Assembly: GCA_019914995.1 (NCBI GenBank)
Contig: CM034134.1
Span: 2,374,145-2,438,144 of the forward strand
DNA: 64,000 nt
Source of the DNA: Acanthochlamys bracteata
Taxonomy: Eukaryota; Streptophyta; Magnoliopsida; Pandanales; Velloziaceae
Direction: 5' to 3'
Shown here: positions 44,040 through 56,389 of the stretch, piece by piece
How the letters are laid out: each line of letters starts with the position of its first letter
Numbering within the stretch: position 1 is the stretch's first letter
Position numbers and translations under genes: made by a program
Notes under the pieces: generated by a model
The model's database searches: none
What the model saw: the letters and a program-made list of their open reading frames with translations, nothing else
Told to the model about the DNA's origin: nothing

Positions 44040-44530
44040 AGATAAGACTAGAGTGAAACTTCACAAATATAAAAACGGCTCCATTTCACTCGTCTTATCT
44101 CTAAATGTCATTCCGATCCTTTCTTCGTATCACATTCGTCGAGATTGTAATGTATGTGATGATTTTGTGTCATTTCATTACTTAGTTTTCATTTCACCTC
44201 TAAGCTGTGATAAACTTAAGTATTTTATAATAAAACGTCAAACATCCAAACTTGAGTATTTTATAATAAAATTTCAAAAACATAAACCAATCTCTATTTT
44301 ACTTGTCTTACCTTCAAATGTCATCCTAATTCTTCTCACCTTTCAGAATTACTGAGATAATCATGTACATGGTGATTTGATACCATCTATTGCTTATGCT
44401 CTAGTTTGACCTTCAGCTGTTATTAACCTTAGTATTTTATAGTAACTCTTAAAAAATGTAAAATCTTTTATATACACTCGTCCACCCTGTAAATGTCATT
44501 CCGAATCATGCTTATCAAAATTCCAGTTTA
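44040..44530. repeat. Degenerate tandem repeats in outer CACTA, array 1
   Basis: About two and a half units of roughly 185-230 bp. Repeated words: CACTCGTCTTATCTCTAAAT, GTCATTCC, GATTTTGTG/GATTTGATAC, and AGTATTTTATAATAAAA. Confidence 0.6.
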
Positions 44531-45479
44531 AACATTAAGATTCAATGATGTTATGATTTTATCTTAAGAAAATGATTTTATTTTACACGTAATCGCATTT
44601 TTCGTAAGATCGCAGTATGTTTGGATTAAAGTCGTAAGATCGGTAAATAGTTAACATTGTTAATCACTACAATTTTAGATTCTAGAAGTTCTCTGTAAAA
44701 TTTAGAGGATTTTCTATAAGCTTTTGTAATGAAATATATTCAGATAGGTCTTCTATAAAACTTGAATAGATTTTGTGTAAAATTTGGAGGAGTTTTGTGT
44801 ATAATTTTATTTAGAATTCTAACACTATATTTGGATTGAGAGTAAGTGAGAGCAATAGGGAGTGAGTGAATTAAGTACTCTTCCTTATTCTTATTTAGTA
44901 ACAAATTTATAAAAGTAATGGGTAGTAAGATTTCTCTTTGTTATTTGTATATGATGAGTAGTTAGTTACACCGTGGGGTGTAATTTGAAGCAGAGTAATT
45001 TTGGTGGCCGTTAAAATTTTAGCTTCCCAATTATACCCTTAAATATTTTTATCGTTGCTAAAGAATTAGTGACTAACATGATGTTGGTCACTATTAGCCC
45101 TAGTGTCCAAGCTATCTTGGTTGCTTATGTTCAATAATATTTTTATGAATACTTCATGTTAAAAATATGAAAAATACGTATAGATATTACACATATAAAA
45201 ACACATAATAAACAGAATGCACAATCAAATAATTATAAACAATTACTAAATTAACAAATTTTAAATATTTTATGTTAGTTATATAATGTTATAATTTTTA
45301 AACACAAACTAGATAATTGTTTTGATAATACAATTCTCATCAATGTTCACCCATACTGACTTCACACAAAATATTGTCATCAATCCACTATTTTATGCAA
45401 GCACCAACAATGATCATATATATGAAATGAAATATAAAAAAATGTTAGTAAATTCACAAAATATACTAAATTTATAATC

Positions 45480-46140
45480 ATATATAATAAAGATGCTAAA
45501 GTATAGAATACTGGATCTAGTTCACTCGCCTTATGTCCAAAAGTAATGCCGTTTCTTCCACATGCAGTTCGCTAAGACAGTCGTGTATGCATAGGTTTCA
45601 CAGCATTTCAACTCTTCTTCTACGTTTGGACTTGCTTAAGTTGTTGTAAAGCTAAATCTTCTATATAAAAATTTTAATACTTCTAGTTCTCTCGTCCTAC
45701 CTCCAAACGCAATGCCATTTCTTCCTTAAAGTCACTCTCGCCAAGAGATCACATACACATAGGTTTGCAGTATTTCAACGCATTTTCTAGATTTTGACAC
45801 TTTTATATAAATCTCTTAAGAATGCATAAATGCTTCTTATTCACGACTCCAATCTTCAAACGCAATGTTGTTTCATCATAGAAGACACTTTCATCAAGAC
45901 AGCCGTGTACGCATATGTCTTGCATCATTTCGACTCTTTTTTTATGTTTTGACCTCTTACATTGTTATGAAGCTAAGTATTATATATAAAAGTTTTTAAA
46001 ATTCATAAATGCTTCTGTTCACTCGTCCTATCTCTAAACACATTGCCGTTTCTTTATAGAACTCACTCTCACTCAGATGGTCATGTACGTATAGGTTTCA
46101 CTGCATGATGTCCCTATCGTTGATATAACTTCATAAGTAT
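45480..46140. repeat. Degenerate tandem repeats in outer CACTA, array 2
   Basis: About four units of 155-200 bp, each with CTCGTCCTACCTCCAAACGC (or a variant), ATGCCGTTTCTTC, CGTGTACGCATAGGTTTC, CATTTCAACTC and a TTTTGACCTCTT-like end. The Ctcgtc-block matches array 1, so both arrays derive from one unit type. No ORF is shared between units. Confidence 0.65.
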
Positions 46141-46199
46141 CTTGTATAATATAATTATAATAAATTTCAGTAAGCAATAAAATTTACAAAAAAAAATTG

Positions 46200-47080
46200 T
46201 AAGGAGCTAAGATGTTGCATGCAGAACCATTGCATGCTTATCTACCTTGCATAAACTTCACTTTCCATAAGATTATTAGTACTGCTTTTCCTGCTAAAGC
46301 GTGCTAACTCTGTCGGTTATCCCCTCTCTTTCTTGTTTTTCTCTCTTCAATTGTTGTTCAAGTGCGCCAATTTTGGATAAGCTGTTGTCTTTATGTGGTG
46401 GCTTAGGTGTAGGTCTCCGACCACGGCAATAACTAGATACTTTTCTAAAACATTTTGTATTACTTTCTCTTGGGCCATTAGATGCTTAGTTCGTAATAAT
46501 TCTTTGAGCTATTGGGGCATCCTTTCTCCTAATCTATAAAATTATTATAATGATGGTTAATAGGGTACAAATTGTAAATGGCGTTTAAACATTTCACTTA
46601 TATAGTTATGCTGTTCTTTCTTCACTCCGTTCACTTGACTTCTTTGTAGTTGCGATTTTATATGTTCCTAATGGCCTCTCACTATATATGCATTTCTAAC
46701 ATGGATGCAAACAAGTCTTATAGGCATAGATATGTGAAGTTTTAGATATACTTACCGTCGGATGAGAAATGCTCGCAATATTTTCACTATCTCTGCGGTA
46801 GATATCGAATTGCCTACTTCGAGACTCTTTTGTCTTTTTTTATGCCTCTTATGAAAATAATATATAAGTTAGTAACTAGTAAAACCTAATTTTAAGTAGA
46901 TCATAAAAATTGCACACAACACAAATCAGGAATATCAAGTAGATCGCATAGACTAAACCAATGAGAAAGTCAACAATTCTCAATAAAATCTTTTGGTGGG
47001 TAGCCCTACCACCCCCACCACGTGCCATTTTTTTATAATGTTTGTGTGCCTTATTCCTCCATCTCTCGTACAAGTCTTAT
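46200..47080 (-). pseudogene. Second CACTA protein (TNPA-like), minus strand, fragment
   Basis: On the minus strand YERWRNKAHKHYKKM near 47073-47025 matches the conserved Arg/Lys/His-rich segment of the plant En/Spm second protein (family pattern: W-R-x-K-x-H-x-H-F/Y-K-K). Downstream, words such as KTKESRSRQFD near 46834 and a Lys/Glu/Gln-rich tail near 46350 fit the rest of that family. Stops and frame changes are frequent. Confidence 0.55.
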
Positions 47081-47889
47081 CCTGCTTTCTGCATCTCCAA
47101 AACGAACTTGCAAAGTCTACTTAGAAAATTTTCTTTATAGAAACAAAATACACTTTTAGCTAGTAATAAATTATATATAATTTTTGTGACATATAAATAA
47201 AATACCACTAGCCATGGTTGTATCAACAGAATGACTTTCGTTTTTGTTCTTCTCTAACTATGTCCATCCTTCAACGTCTACCAAAATATGACAACGAATC
47301 AATATCACGTACTTTCTTACAGGGTTGTCCAAGTTCAAACCAATAGGTATGTCATCGGCAATAAATTGTACAGCTACCTCTCCTCCCTTTAGTATAATTA
47401 TTTGACGCAGTTGCACAGGTGACTCTACGTCTACATTGCATATCTTGACGGGCGGATCCTACACAATAGTGCAAGCATCTTAAATTACATTATTTCTTAC
47501 ATGAATTTAAATATTAAACTAAATTTAAGTAGACCAGTACGACCAACTGGTGTATCTTTAGGGTATGCGAAGTATCATTGGGAGATGCAAGTGGTAAAGA
47601 GCACACGACACAAGATCTAAACCTACCATCAAGATCCATCTTCAGTCACTAAAGAATTACAACAAATGTTAAGATAACTAGATCAATCGTTATATATGGA
47701 TGAACACATATGTTATGCTTGACATATAACTTAAATAAATTCGTAAAGAAATGTAAAATGAAATGAAAACAAACTTGTATACCTTAATCATTGTCACCAA
47801 TGTCGTTTGTGTATAGGATTCCCTCTTGATTACGGTCTTTGACTACCTCTTAATCTATGCCACTTCTAACTTGAGAATAATCTCTTCAC

Positions 47890-48240
47890 ATATAGGTTAA
47901 ACCATTATATTCGAACACCCAACTTCTTGATATACATTGTCTTCAATACTAGTATATTTGATGTTGGTTCTTCGCAACAGTGATGGATCATACAGATGGC
48001 ACTGTGTAGCCCATTGCACCACTCTCCAATCCTTACCCATCATATTGTCAAGTATGTAATATACTTGCACAGATTGAGTTGCAAGTATATATGGATCATT
48101 CATATACCATCTTTTAGTGATATTACTACTAATGACATTGTCACTTATCCATATTGGTAGCTTTTGCACAAGATCAAAATACTTGTATTTGAAATAGATA
48201 AACTTCAATGTTTCCAATGTATGATAACTCTATAATCTCA
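47890..48240 (-). pseudogene. DUF4216 part of outer CACTA transposase, minus strand
   Basis: The minus frame 48217-47897 contains YFDLVQKLPIWI, SSNITKRWYMNDPYILATQS, VQVYYILDNMMGKDWRVV and HLYDPSLL, parallel to the nested element's DUF4216 (SINITKRWYQNDPFVF, KQDKDWIVV). It ends with an acidic EDNVYQEVGCSN, also parallel. Confidence 0.78.
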
Positions 48241-48769
48241 TCAAGAACACCACAGAAAATAACGAAATCATTTTGTTGACCCCTTCAACACAACTACCAC
48301 TGTTTTATATTGACATATTCATGTCTTGATGCTTAGTTGCATACTTAACTCCATTAATTATACATTCTTGATTTTTTTTCACATGACGATCATTTCACTT
48401 ATTGTTGTGCTAACGACGTTCAAACTTTCATTGTGGAGCTGCCTTATCTAAAAATAATATTAAATTAAATTAAAAAATATCATACAAAGAGCTTATAGAA
48501 AGAACTGTATTTACTTACGAGAGAATTGGTTAAAATCATACTATGTGATTAAACCATTTTGGAAACTTTTTAATGTAACTCAGCTCAGATTCTCCATTCG
48601 CATCAAATTCTCTTTCTCCGTATTACACACGTTTATTGATCATGAGTCATCGTAACAATATATAACATTGAAAATTGTCTTAATTAAAAAATTTACAATC
48701 ACCACTGGTCCACTTCCTAACAGTTGTTGAAGAAAAAACCAAATAGCATGTAAAATATCTCTAGTTTCT

Positions 48770-49700
48770 ACATTACCATAGTATAATGATCTGAATGGCC
48801 GAACTGTCTAAATTACCATTGAGCGGAAAGCTAAGCACTCTTTCACAAGATTTTTTTCTTTTTCTATCATCTTGATCATCCAACTTATAGTTCTTCCTAT
48901 TAAATAGAGGAAATTGAATTTTAAACTTTCTACACACCTTATATGGGGCCATGTGCACCTAAGTTGGCAATGTGTATATATCATCTTCCTACATATATCT
49001 AATTATACCTGTTAATCAAGAGAAATCTAAATGTGCAACTAAATCCATTGATACTGCACAGGACTCGGAGCAACTACAATAAAAAAAAGACCGGAATCAG
49101 AATCATCTCCTACCTGCATAAGTTAACACTATATTCTCTTGTAATTTATCAAGTGCATCCATCTTAAGCATCTTTGAATACAAAATCCTAACAAAATGCC
49201 GAGCTTACCTATGGCACTTAGTACATCTATATGTATAACACTACACAATTTTGTTAGCATATGTCTTTGTAGTAAAATATAATAATCATGACTTTTCAAT
49301 CCAAGTATCTTATTTTATTTTTTGTTCACTCATCTAGATATATTAGCTCAATACCCATCAAAAAATTGGACATTTGCTAAAAATTCAAAGAATGCCTGCC
49401 TTTCTTATGGCCTCAAAACATAATATCTATATAGCTTCACTGTCTTATTTGCTTCAAGAATGAGACATAGTTACGATTGTACGCCCATGGACTCCAAATC
49501 CTCTCAAGCATTGACGTATCCTTTGACTTGCCTTCAATATTGATTAAGGTCTGAGGACTACTTTTAGCAATATTTTTTTTAATATGTGTAACATCGAGAT
49601 TGAACCATATAAATAAATGTCTCTAATAAGGCAATTCCGTAAATAATTTTCATTTTCACCAATTCAAGGGTGAATCTTGTCACAGGGTTAGAGTTTTCCA
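48770..49700 (-). pseudogene. TNP2-type transposase of outer CACTA, minus strand (decayed)
   Basis: On the minus strand, words typical of the TNP2 C-terminal half appear in several frames: FNLDVTHIKKN near 49605 (family: N-x-DVMHIEKN), NIEGKSKDTSMLERI near 49530, FFDGY-ANISR near 49365, and LGLKSHDYYILLQRHM near 49280. The frame at 48958-48773 (KVCRKFKIQFPLFNRKNYKL) probably belongs to the following part. Stops are abundant. Confidence 0.65.
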
Positions 49701-49784
49701 GTGTACCCGTGCGGCATTTAGATAACTTTTGCCTTAAGTTGCTAAATAAGCCTAAAGGTTTTTGAAATAATATCAACGAAATAG

Positions 49785-50100
49785 AACAAATTGAAGCCGA
49801 GAAGTATGGCTAGAAGAAAGCTTTACTAGAACACTTAAGAGAGCTTATTAGAGCTTGATGTTTCCAACTATTCTGCACGGTCCTACTTGAGGGGTTCTTG
49901 CCCCCTATGTATAGCATCCCACCACCTTGATGGACAGTGGTGATTACTTTTCATCGAACAATGGAGAACATTTCTCCAGAATGTTCTCCCTAAATATCTA
50001 TGCAAAATATCTTAGTATAGGAAATATTTAATTATTCTAAAGAAGTCAAGCTGATAGTCAAACTCCACAAGGAAGTCTAGTCATCGCGCTTTTTGTTATG
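49785..50100 (-). other. Unassigned LTR-like segment
   Basis: On the minus strand this has LTR-like composition, including CTCTTAAGTGTTCTAGTAAAGC, quoted in part as CTCTTAAGTGTTC. It lies between gypsy RNase H and CACTA sequence. It may be the 3' LTR of the old minus-strand gypsy or a separate insertion. Confidence 0.3.
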
Positions 50101-50480
50101 ATATCAGTCATGATAACAAACTTTCTACCAAGTAAGTAGTGTCCCCAAATTGGTAAGCCGTGAATGACAACTGTCATCTCTTTTTCTTGAACGTATAGCG
50201 TCGTTCTATATCATTGAGCTTGCAGTTCACATAGGTGATGGAGTGCCCTTCCTGCATCAGCACACTGCCAATGGCAAAGTTAGAAGCATCGATTTGTACT
50301 TCGAATGCCTTGGAATAGTCGGGTAAGATCAGCACAAGTTCTTCCCAAATGGCTTTCTTCAAGACTTTAAAGACTTCTTAGCACTTCCTAGACTAACTCC
50401 ATGATTGATCCTTTTTGAGTAAATCGGTAACGGGAGAGGCTTTTGCAGGGTAACTTCTGATGAATCGGCAATAATAGTTC
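50101..50480 (-). mobile_element. Old gypsy, minus strand, RNase H part
   Basis: Minus-strand continuation of the RT at 53270-54040. NYYCRFIRSYPAKASPVTDL near 50480-50420 is the RT-RNase H connection; then the RNase H words FEVQIDASNFAIGSVLMQEG and KLNDIERRYT (50362-50174), and a MTVVIHGLPIWGHYLLG-like end near 50145. It was cut from its RT by the solo LTR. Confidence 0.78.
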
Positions 50481-51828
50481 TGTCACACCCCGCCTCCGAG
50501 CCGTGACAGGCACTGGTCCAGACCAAATCCAGATCATATCCGAACTCGGTCCAGCCCAGTAAGCCTTAACCAAAACACCACTTTTACATTAAACACGTGC
50601 CGAATCTTTTAAAATTTTCGACAAAGTCTCCCCTAAAAACTCAAAGGGAAAACCTGTACAAATTTCATCATAACCATAACAATTACCCCGATATTGATAC
50701 ATTAACTTTAAATTAAATAAATATAACACTATTCCATAACACTTAATTAAACAACTTGTATATATTCAATCCCTCGAAGTTAAAGAGCCAACTATATGAA
50801 AGAAATAAACATGCACACTACCCTCAACTCACCGATTGGCAGCGCCACGCTACTAGCTCCACTTAACTCGTCCTTAATATATCTGGGAGAGGCTAAAAAA
50901 AAGAAAGAAATGAGCCCAGTCTCAGTGAGGTGAAATAGTAGATGCATTATTTAAGGTACCTACTGTATTACCTAATGTTTGGTTTCTATCTTTCTACATG
51001 TACAAAAATGCAAATGATAGATCATGGATCACTTCTACCAAGTCCTAAGTCGTCCCATACCGACTCAGTCCTTACTAGAAAGGGTTCGGTTATATGCAAT
51101 GCATATGTATCAAACAATAATCATACAACCAAAATTGAATTAATATGCTTTAGATGTATTATATAAATGCTTTGTGAAACCTTTCATAAAACATGTACAT
51201 TAAAATTATAAAATAAAAATAATACTAAATTATAGATACATAGTGAAATACAACATAATAATAACAATAACTAAATACTTAAATCAATATATTATAAATA
51301 TTTTAATGAATAATAAATACTGAAAGTCATATTGGAAGCCAAATAAATAAATCAATCAAAACTAATAAACATAAATATTCAATACCAAGCAACAATCCAT
51401 AACAATTACACACTAGTCAGGGAGTCAGGATAGATACCAAGGACCGAGCGAGACCGCGTCTCCAGCTCGTCCGCAAATTCATAATCCAACCCGGGTGCCG
51501 TGGTATTATCGCCCCCACGTGCATGGGCCCACCTATTCTAAAGACAAGAGAGAAGAGAAGAGACAAAATCTTGAACTTAACCCCTGACTGTCGCCTGCCT
51601 TAATGCAGTGCGAACATCTAAGCATTTCAAAATTCACAAATATCTTAATAAATAAGTTTAATTAAAACTCATAAAAATCACTAAATATAATCATTAGCTT
51701 ATCAAATAAAATATGATAGCAATCAATCAAATCGTTCCCAAATCATATACATAAAACTTGTGAAACAGTCATCATAAATCATTTATCTCTTTAGACAAAA
51801 CATAATAATCATTATCAATCATTTATAA

Positions 51829-51902
<74 letters not shown>

Positions 51903-53269
51903 TCATTCAATTTTCAATAAAGCTCACATTATATATAATCAGTGCATTATAATCAATGTACTATTTAGGCTATCACAAATACTTATCATTCTTTAAGAAA
52001 GCAAGCATCACATACAATTATGCATTATGGGGTGTATAATCGCAACATGCAAGAAATTGGTAAGGTGTACCGGAGGGTCAAAGAAAATGTTACCTGTGTC
52101 GAAATCCTAACGTTAATCTAGGAGAAAGGTGGCACGGTAACCCTCACTTGTTGTCCGTGCTTCTTCGCGGATCCACAACTAACTCCAAGCCGAGTGATTC
52201 ACCTAGCACACTCGATCCTGTTACATGTACGAGTACGATTACTTTAAATACGTGCTTATAGCTAACTTTAGGAATACCATTACTCTCACTAACCTATATT
52301 TAAACGACTCAAACATATACGACTTAAGGTGAAATGTAGTAATATTGCTACCGTATTCGCTTTGGTGCATCAAAAAGAAATAGCACATTCGCCTAATGCT
52401 AAAACGCATTCAAAATCAAGATTAATCATAACCATGTAATCCTCACAAATAACCATAAAACTAAACTAACACTAGTAGTAGAACTTTAGGAAGCTTACCA
52501 GTAACGAACCAAGAAGAGAAACAGCGTCCAAATCGACTTTATAACATGACGACGAATTTGCCGATTAATGATCCGAACAACACCTAGGTTAGATGGATTA
52601 CGCAGAGACTTAAATACAATCTGAAAAATACAAAATATAAATCACGATATACCTCGGCCGTTGGCCCACTGGCTCGCCGGAGTCCGGCGATCTAGGGTTC
52701 CGACCGAGGAAATTCTAAACAACAAAAGAAACGGCATCACTAACCTAATTCAATTAAATGAACGATTAGTCCAAGAATGAACGCCGGCAATGAAAAACGG
52801 CAAACCAACACCGCCGGCTCGTTGCTTGCTAGATCGTACGCCGGAGCCGGCATCTTTGAAATTTAGTTAGGGAAAAGCTTCTATGGCGAAGGAAGAGATT
52901 TTAGCAACATAGCTGTGGCCGAATCGCCGGCGAGCAGCTCTGGCGGAGTTAGGGCTTCGCCGAGATGTCGCGTCAAGCGAAGAAGCTCCACCCGAGCGAC
53001 GACGACGCTGGTAGCCACAGAAGAGGGTAAGAAGTCGGATGAAGGACAAAGACAGGATGGTCGGCGGTGAGGAGGTCAACGTGCAGAAGGGGGAGGTCAG
53101 GTGAACACAGCACACGGGAGGGAGAAAGGAGATGGGAAAATAAAGAGAATAAGAAAAAATAAGGAGAAGTGTGGAGAATTCTAGAAAGTGGAAGAAAATA
53201 ATGAGGTGGATTGATTTGGGCCCGAGACATGTGTGGTACTGTGCAGCCTATAAGGCTTGAGACGTTACA
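50481..53269 (-). mobile_element. Solo LTR of a long-LTR gypsy element (2,789 bp)
   Basis: On the minus strand it starts TGTAACGTCTCAAGCC and ends GGCGGGGTGTGACA. The flanks carry a perfect 5-bp duplication AGTTC (50476-50480 and 53270-53274). No second LTR, PBS or pol lies inside, so recombination between LTRs has removed the interior. Joining the flanks restores the gypsy reading from RT to RNase H. The size and ends resemble long-LTR plant gypsy (Tekay/Del-like) families, though the clade is a guess. ORFs at 52867-53230 lie in the U3-like, CT-rich part and are not genes. Confidence 0.85.
51832..51899. repeat. (TA)n microsatellite, about 34 units
   Basis: An uninterrupted AT dinucleotide run inside the solo LTR. 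Confidence 0.98.
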
Positions 53270-54040
53270 AGTTCATAAGGCCTACAAATGACCTTAAATT
53301 CTGGCACCTTCAGAGGAGGCTCCCAATCCTAAATAGGCTTCGCTTTTGCTGTATCCATAACGAGTTTTACATCCCATATTCTGTGGCCAAGGAATTCAAC
53401 TTTATATTGTGTAAAAGAGAATTTTTCCCGCTTGATGTAAAGCTCATTCTTGCGTAGTACTTGATGATTTGTTTGAGATGTCGGACATGATCTTCAAGAG
53501 TAGTGCTATACACCACTATGTCATTCAAGTACACTACCCCGAACCAATCGGGATAGGGATGGAATAACTTGTTCATAAGGGCACTTGTAAGACCAAAAGG
53601 CATGCCGAGAAATTTTAACGAACCGTATTTCATCACACATGTCGTCTTTGGTTCATCTATTATAGCTATACGCACTAGGTAATGCGCAGAGCGTAAGTCA
53701 AATTTTGTGAAGTATCGAGCCTTTCCAAGTTTGTCGAAAAGATCATCTGTCAATGGTATGGGGTATTGGTTTTGTATGGTGATCTTGTTGTATGCCCTAT
53801 AGTCAATGCACATGCGAAGTGATCCATCCTTCTTCTTCTAAATGACGACTGGAGAGCCATATGGTGACTTGGATTGTTGAATGTATCCTGCATCCAAGAG
53901 GTCTTGGAGTTGTCTCCGTAACTCCTCAAGTTCTAGGGGCGCCATGCGATAAGGCACCATTGCAGATGGCTTGGCACCAGGCTCTAGCTCGATCTGATAG
54001 ACGACCTCACGTCTTGGTGGTGATAAGGATTGAGCACACT
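53270..54040 (-). mobile_element. Old gypsy, minus strand, reverse transcriptase part
   Basis: Minus frame 53813-53367 and flanking frames: PPRREVVYQIELEPGAKP near 54017, RRQLQDLLDAGYIQQSKSPY near 53920, MCIDYRAYNKITIQ, FTKFDLRSAHYLVRI, FLGMPFGLTSALMNKLFHP and VVYLNDIVVYS (the usual DD is ND). A frame change follows, with KVEFLGHRI near 53395. It differs from elements 1 and 2 and represents another gypsy lineage. Confidence 0.85.
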
Positions 54041-54350
54041 CAAACCTATCAGCTAAAAAGAAACGAAATGACTAAGCTAGTAAGTAAAAACTAAAGCAAA
54101 TTGCATATAATGAAATTGATTTTCCTTCTCTCTCCGTTCTGCTTACAAGTTTATTTATACTTAGCTACATCCTACTGCTTTTGGAGTTCTAATCTAACTC
54201 ATCTTATTCAATACTAATGATAGCTGGAGTCCTTAATCATCTAAACTAGCTCACTTAATTAGAATTGCTACCTAAGTGAGCTGCTGGACTCTACTAGACT
54301 TCATAATTCCTAGACACTCTAGACTCTGCACTCCTATGGTAGTAGGTGTG
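54041..54350 (-). other. Probable small LTR-like insertion in the old minus-strand gypsy
   Basis: It interrupts the region between protease and RT. On the minus strand it has TATAAATAAA near 54160 and a T-rich 3' end, as in LTR U3-R. No clean ends or target duplication were defined, so this is tentative. Confidence 0.3.
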
Positions 54351-54700
54351 GGATCTTTGGATATGACGCCCTCCTCCCTGTCATTGAGGTATCTTAGAGA
54401 AACCATGAAGCTTAGGTCTTTCTAAGGCCTTCCTTAAATTGCATGGCGAATAGTGCATTTGTTTGTATCTTGGTGCATGTTCTGGGTTGACCATGCATGC
54501 TTGGTTCCCTTTGGATGTGATTAGAGAGTTAACTGCTGGAAAAGGGTGGCATAGGCTTCGTCGAAGAGCTCCATGCCTAGGACCACTTGGAAGTCGTCTA
54601 TGTGGATATTAGAGAAGTCAAGTATCCCCTTCCATGCTTGATAGGGACAGTTTGAGCAATGCCCACAATTGGATTGGTGGTGAAGTTACTGCTTTTACCG
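54351..54700 (-). mobile_element. Old gypsy, minus strand, protease end and linker
   Basis: Minus-strand words FSNIHIDDFQVVLGMELFDE near 54605-54555 match the C-terminal part of gypsy retropepsins (family: F-x-V-x-x-MDDF-x-VVLG-x-F). NDREEGVISKDP near 54390 belongs to the protease-RT linker. Confidence 0.65.
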
Positions 54701-55939
54701 TCCCGCCTTATATATATATCATGTCATTGTTATATATTTTTTAATTATTAGATAATATATACTATATAAATAATTGTACAGGTTACATTGGTCAACTTTG
54801 GATCAAGCCAAATCCGACTCCGAACCCAATTAACTTTTTAGATCAGATTTGGGTCAATCCGAAATTGATCCAAATCCGACTAAAGTTACACAAACTTGAT
54901 TTAAATGAATTAGTTTTGGGTCGAATTTGTGGGTCCAATCATATATTGCCATCTCTATTTGTGGCCATCCAAACATCTCGTAAAAGCTCAACAAAAAGAT
55001 CCGGTTGAAGATAACCAAATGGCTTCAAATGAGTTCCCTCCGTCCCACACAGAACCAACTTTGAAGATACCAAAGATTTTCTATATAAAATATAATTCCA
55101 TATACAAGCAAACATTTGAACAGATTTGAACTCGTCATATGAGATAATAGCATCTTCCATGCATGATCCTACACTACATATTACTAAATGTTTACTTCTG
55201 CTTATAATTATAATAATAATCTTTATACTATTATCCTAAGTACTAAAAAAGTTTCAACAAAGGAAGCTATGCTGAAAGTGGAATTGGAAGCAGTGAGCAG
55301 CTTCTCATGTTCTACTCCCACATCTTCTTCTGCAACTGCAATTCAGTTGTATTCCTTCACCATGCGTATAAGTTTCTCACTTAATTTGATCACACCAAGT
55401 TAGACAATTATTTCGTTCGGCAGCAGCGGAAGGAACCTCGTTCTCTTCTGCAGATAATTAATCAACAGTCCCAAAATTAGATTCAACTGAAAAGCTGCAA
55501 AAAGTCACCCAGAGCGCATTCCAAAAGAAGATTTAGAAGCTAAATTACTTTTCTGAAATAGTAGATCAGTACACTTTCAAGCACTTTTAAAACTAACATG
55601 GTATGATCATCAAACAAGTATGAATATTTCCATTAATTTTTCAGTATCTCAAAGGTGAGAAATGACTAATTGAAGATTTGATGTTAGGAATCTAGCAAGT
55701 ACTTTGAGTACGTTAGCAGATAATAGAATTCCAAACAAAATAAACTACAAATTGACTAAACTAACCATTAACTTCTATAACAATCACATGATCACTAGCT
55801 CAAGACTCATACAGGAAAGACTTTACGAGATTCCTTCTTAACTTCCGTAGTCTATAAAAGTTTGTTCAATGTTTCTTGGTCAGATTTGCATACAAACATG
55901 GATCGACAGAAGATGGCGGTCTTTGTTGGATAAAAGGGA
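54701..55939. other. Intergenic DNA, no gene supported
   Basis: AT-rich. Near 54790-54920 there are imperfect repeats of AAATCCGACT/GATCCAAATC. ORFs at 54929-55403 show no recognisable family. Confidence 0.5.
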
Positions 55940-56389
55940 AGCATGCTCCAAATGATCTTTTCAGATGAAACCATTTTTTACGCGGTTGCTTTCATTAATC
56001 ATTTTCCTGTGCAACGGTTGGGAATTTTAAAATGCATTGTTCCATTAGAAAATAACAACTGCAGCATAAGATAGAACCGTTCTAAATTTTATATAACAAT
56101 GTGTAATAGGGTTGAAGTTTCTAAAGAGAAGTCATGTGAATCTCTTCTGTAGCGTTTCTTGAAACTTCAATGTGTAGTAGTTTTAAATTTATTTTGACTA
56201 ATTGCTTTAGATCCAATTGACCTGACCCGCATTTTCTGAAATTGGAGTCTACTATAACTCAACACTATGAACACCAGCCAAGTAGTTATTAAAAAATAAA
56301 TAAATAAAGAAAGAGCATTGGAACAAATGACAAAATAAATTCACTAATTTAAACAATTAAGTTAGCGGACTAAAAAATGAAATTAACGG
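55940..56389. repeat. Tandem duplication, unit A (about 450 bp)
   Basis: Aligns with 56390-56853. Shared words include ACGCGGTTGCTTTCATTAAT, TTTCCTGTGCAA, AGAGAAGTCATGTGA and CTCAACACTATGAA. Many substitutions and small indels show the duplication is not recent. Confidence 0.85.

Larger units (their letters stand above)
37367..49780 (-). mobile_element. Large CACTA transposon, minus orientation (outer), right end lost
   Basis: The left end TACTACAAGAA at 37367 resembles CACTACAAGAA with one changed base. Subterminal repeats of GCGACCAA/TTGGTCGC type follow (37490-37640, resuming at 43582-43760). Reading on the minus strand from the right: TNP2 transposase (about 49700-48240), DUF4216-like end (48240-47890), a second TNPA-like gene (47080-46200), tandem repeat arrays (46140-45480 and 44530-44040), and the 3' terminal region. 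It is interrupted by another CACTA element at 37653-43581. The right terminus was not found; gypsy sequence takes over after about 49800-50100. Confidence 0.65.

Noticed and set aside
45480..46140. Regular repeats considered as a CRISPR array
   Set aside because: Units are about 190 bp, diverged, without short identical repeats and unique spacers, and the genome is a plant.
52867..53230. Two Ser/Leu/Pro-rich ORFs on the minus strand
   Set aside because: They lie in the CT-rich start of the solo LTR; low-complexity composition, no domain.
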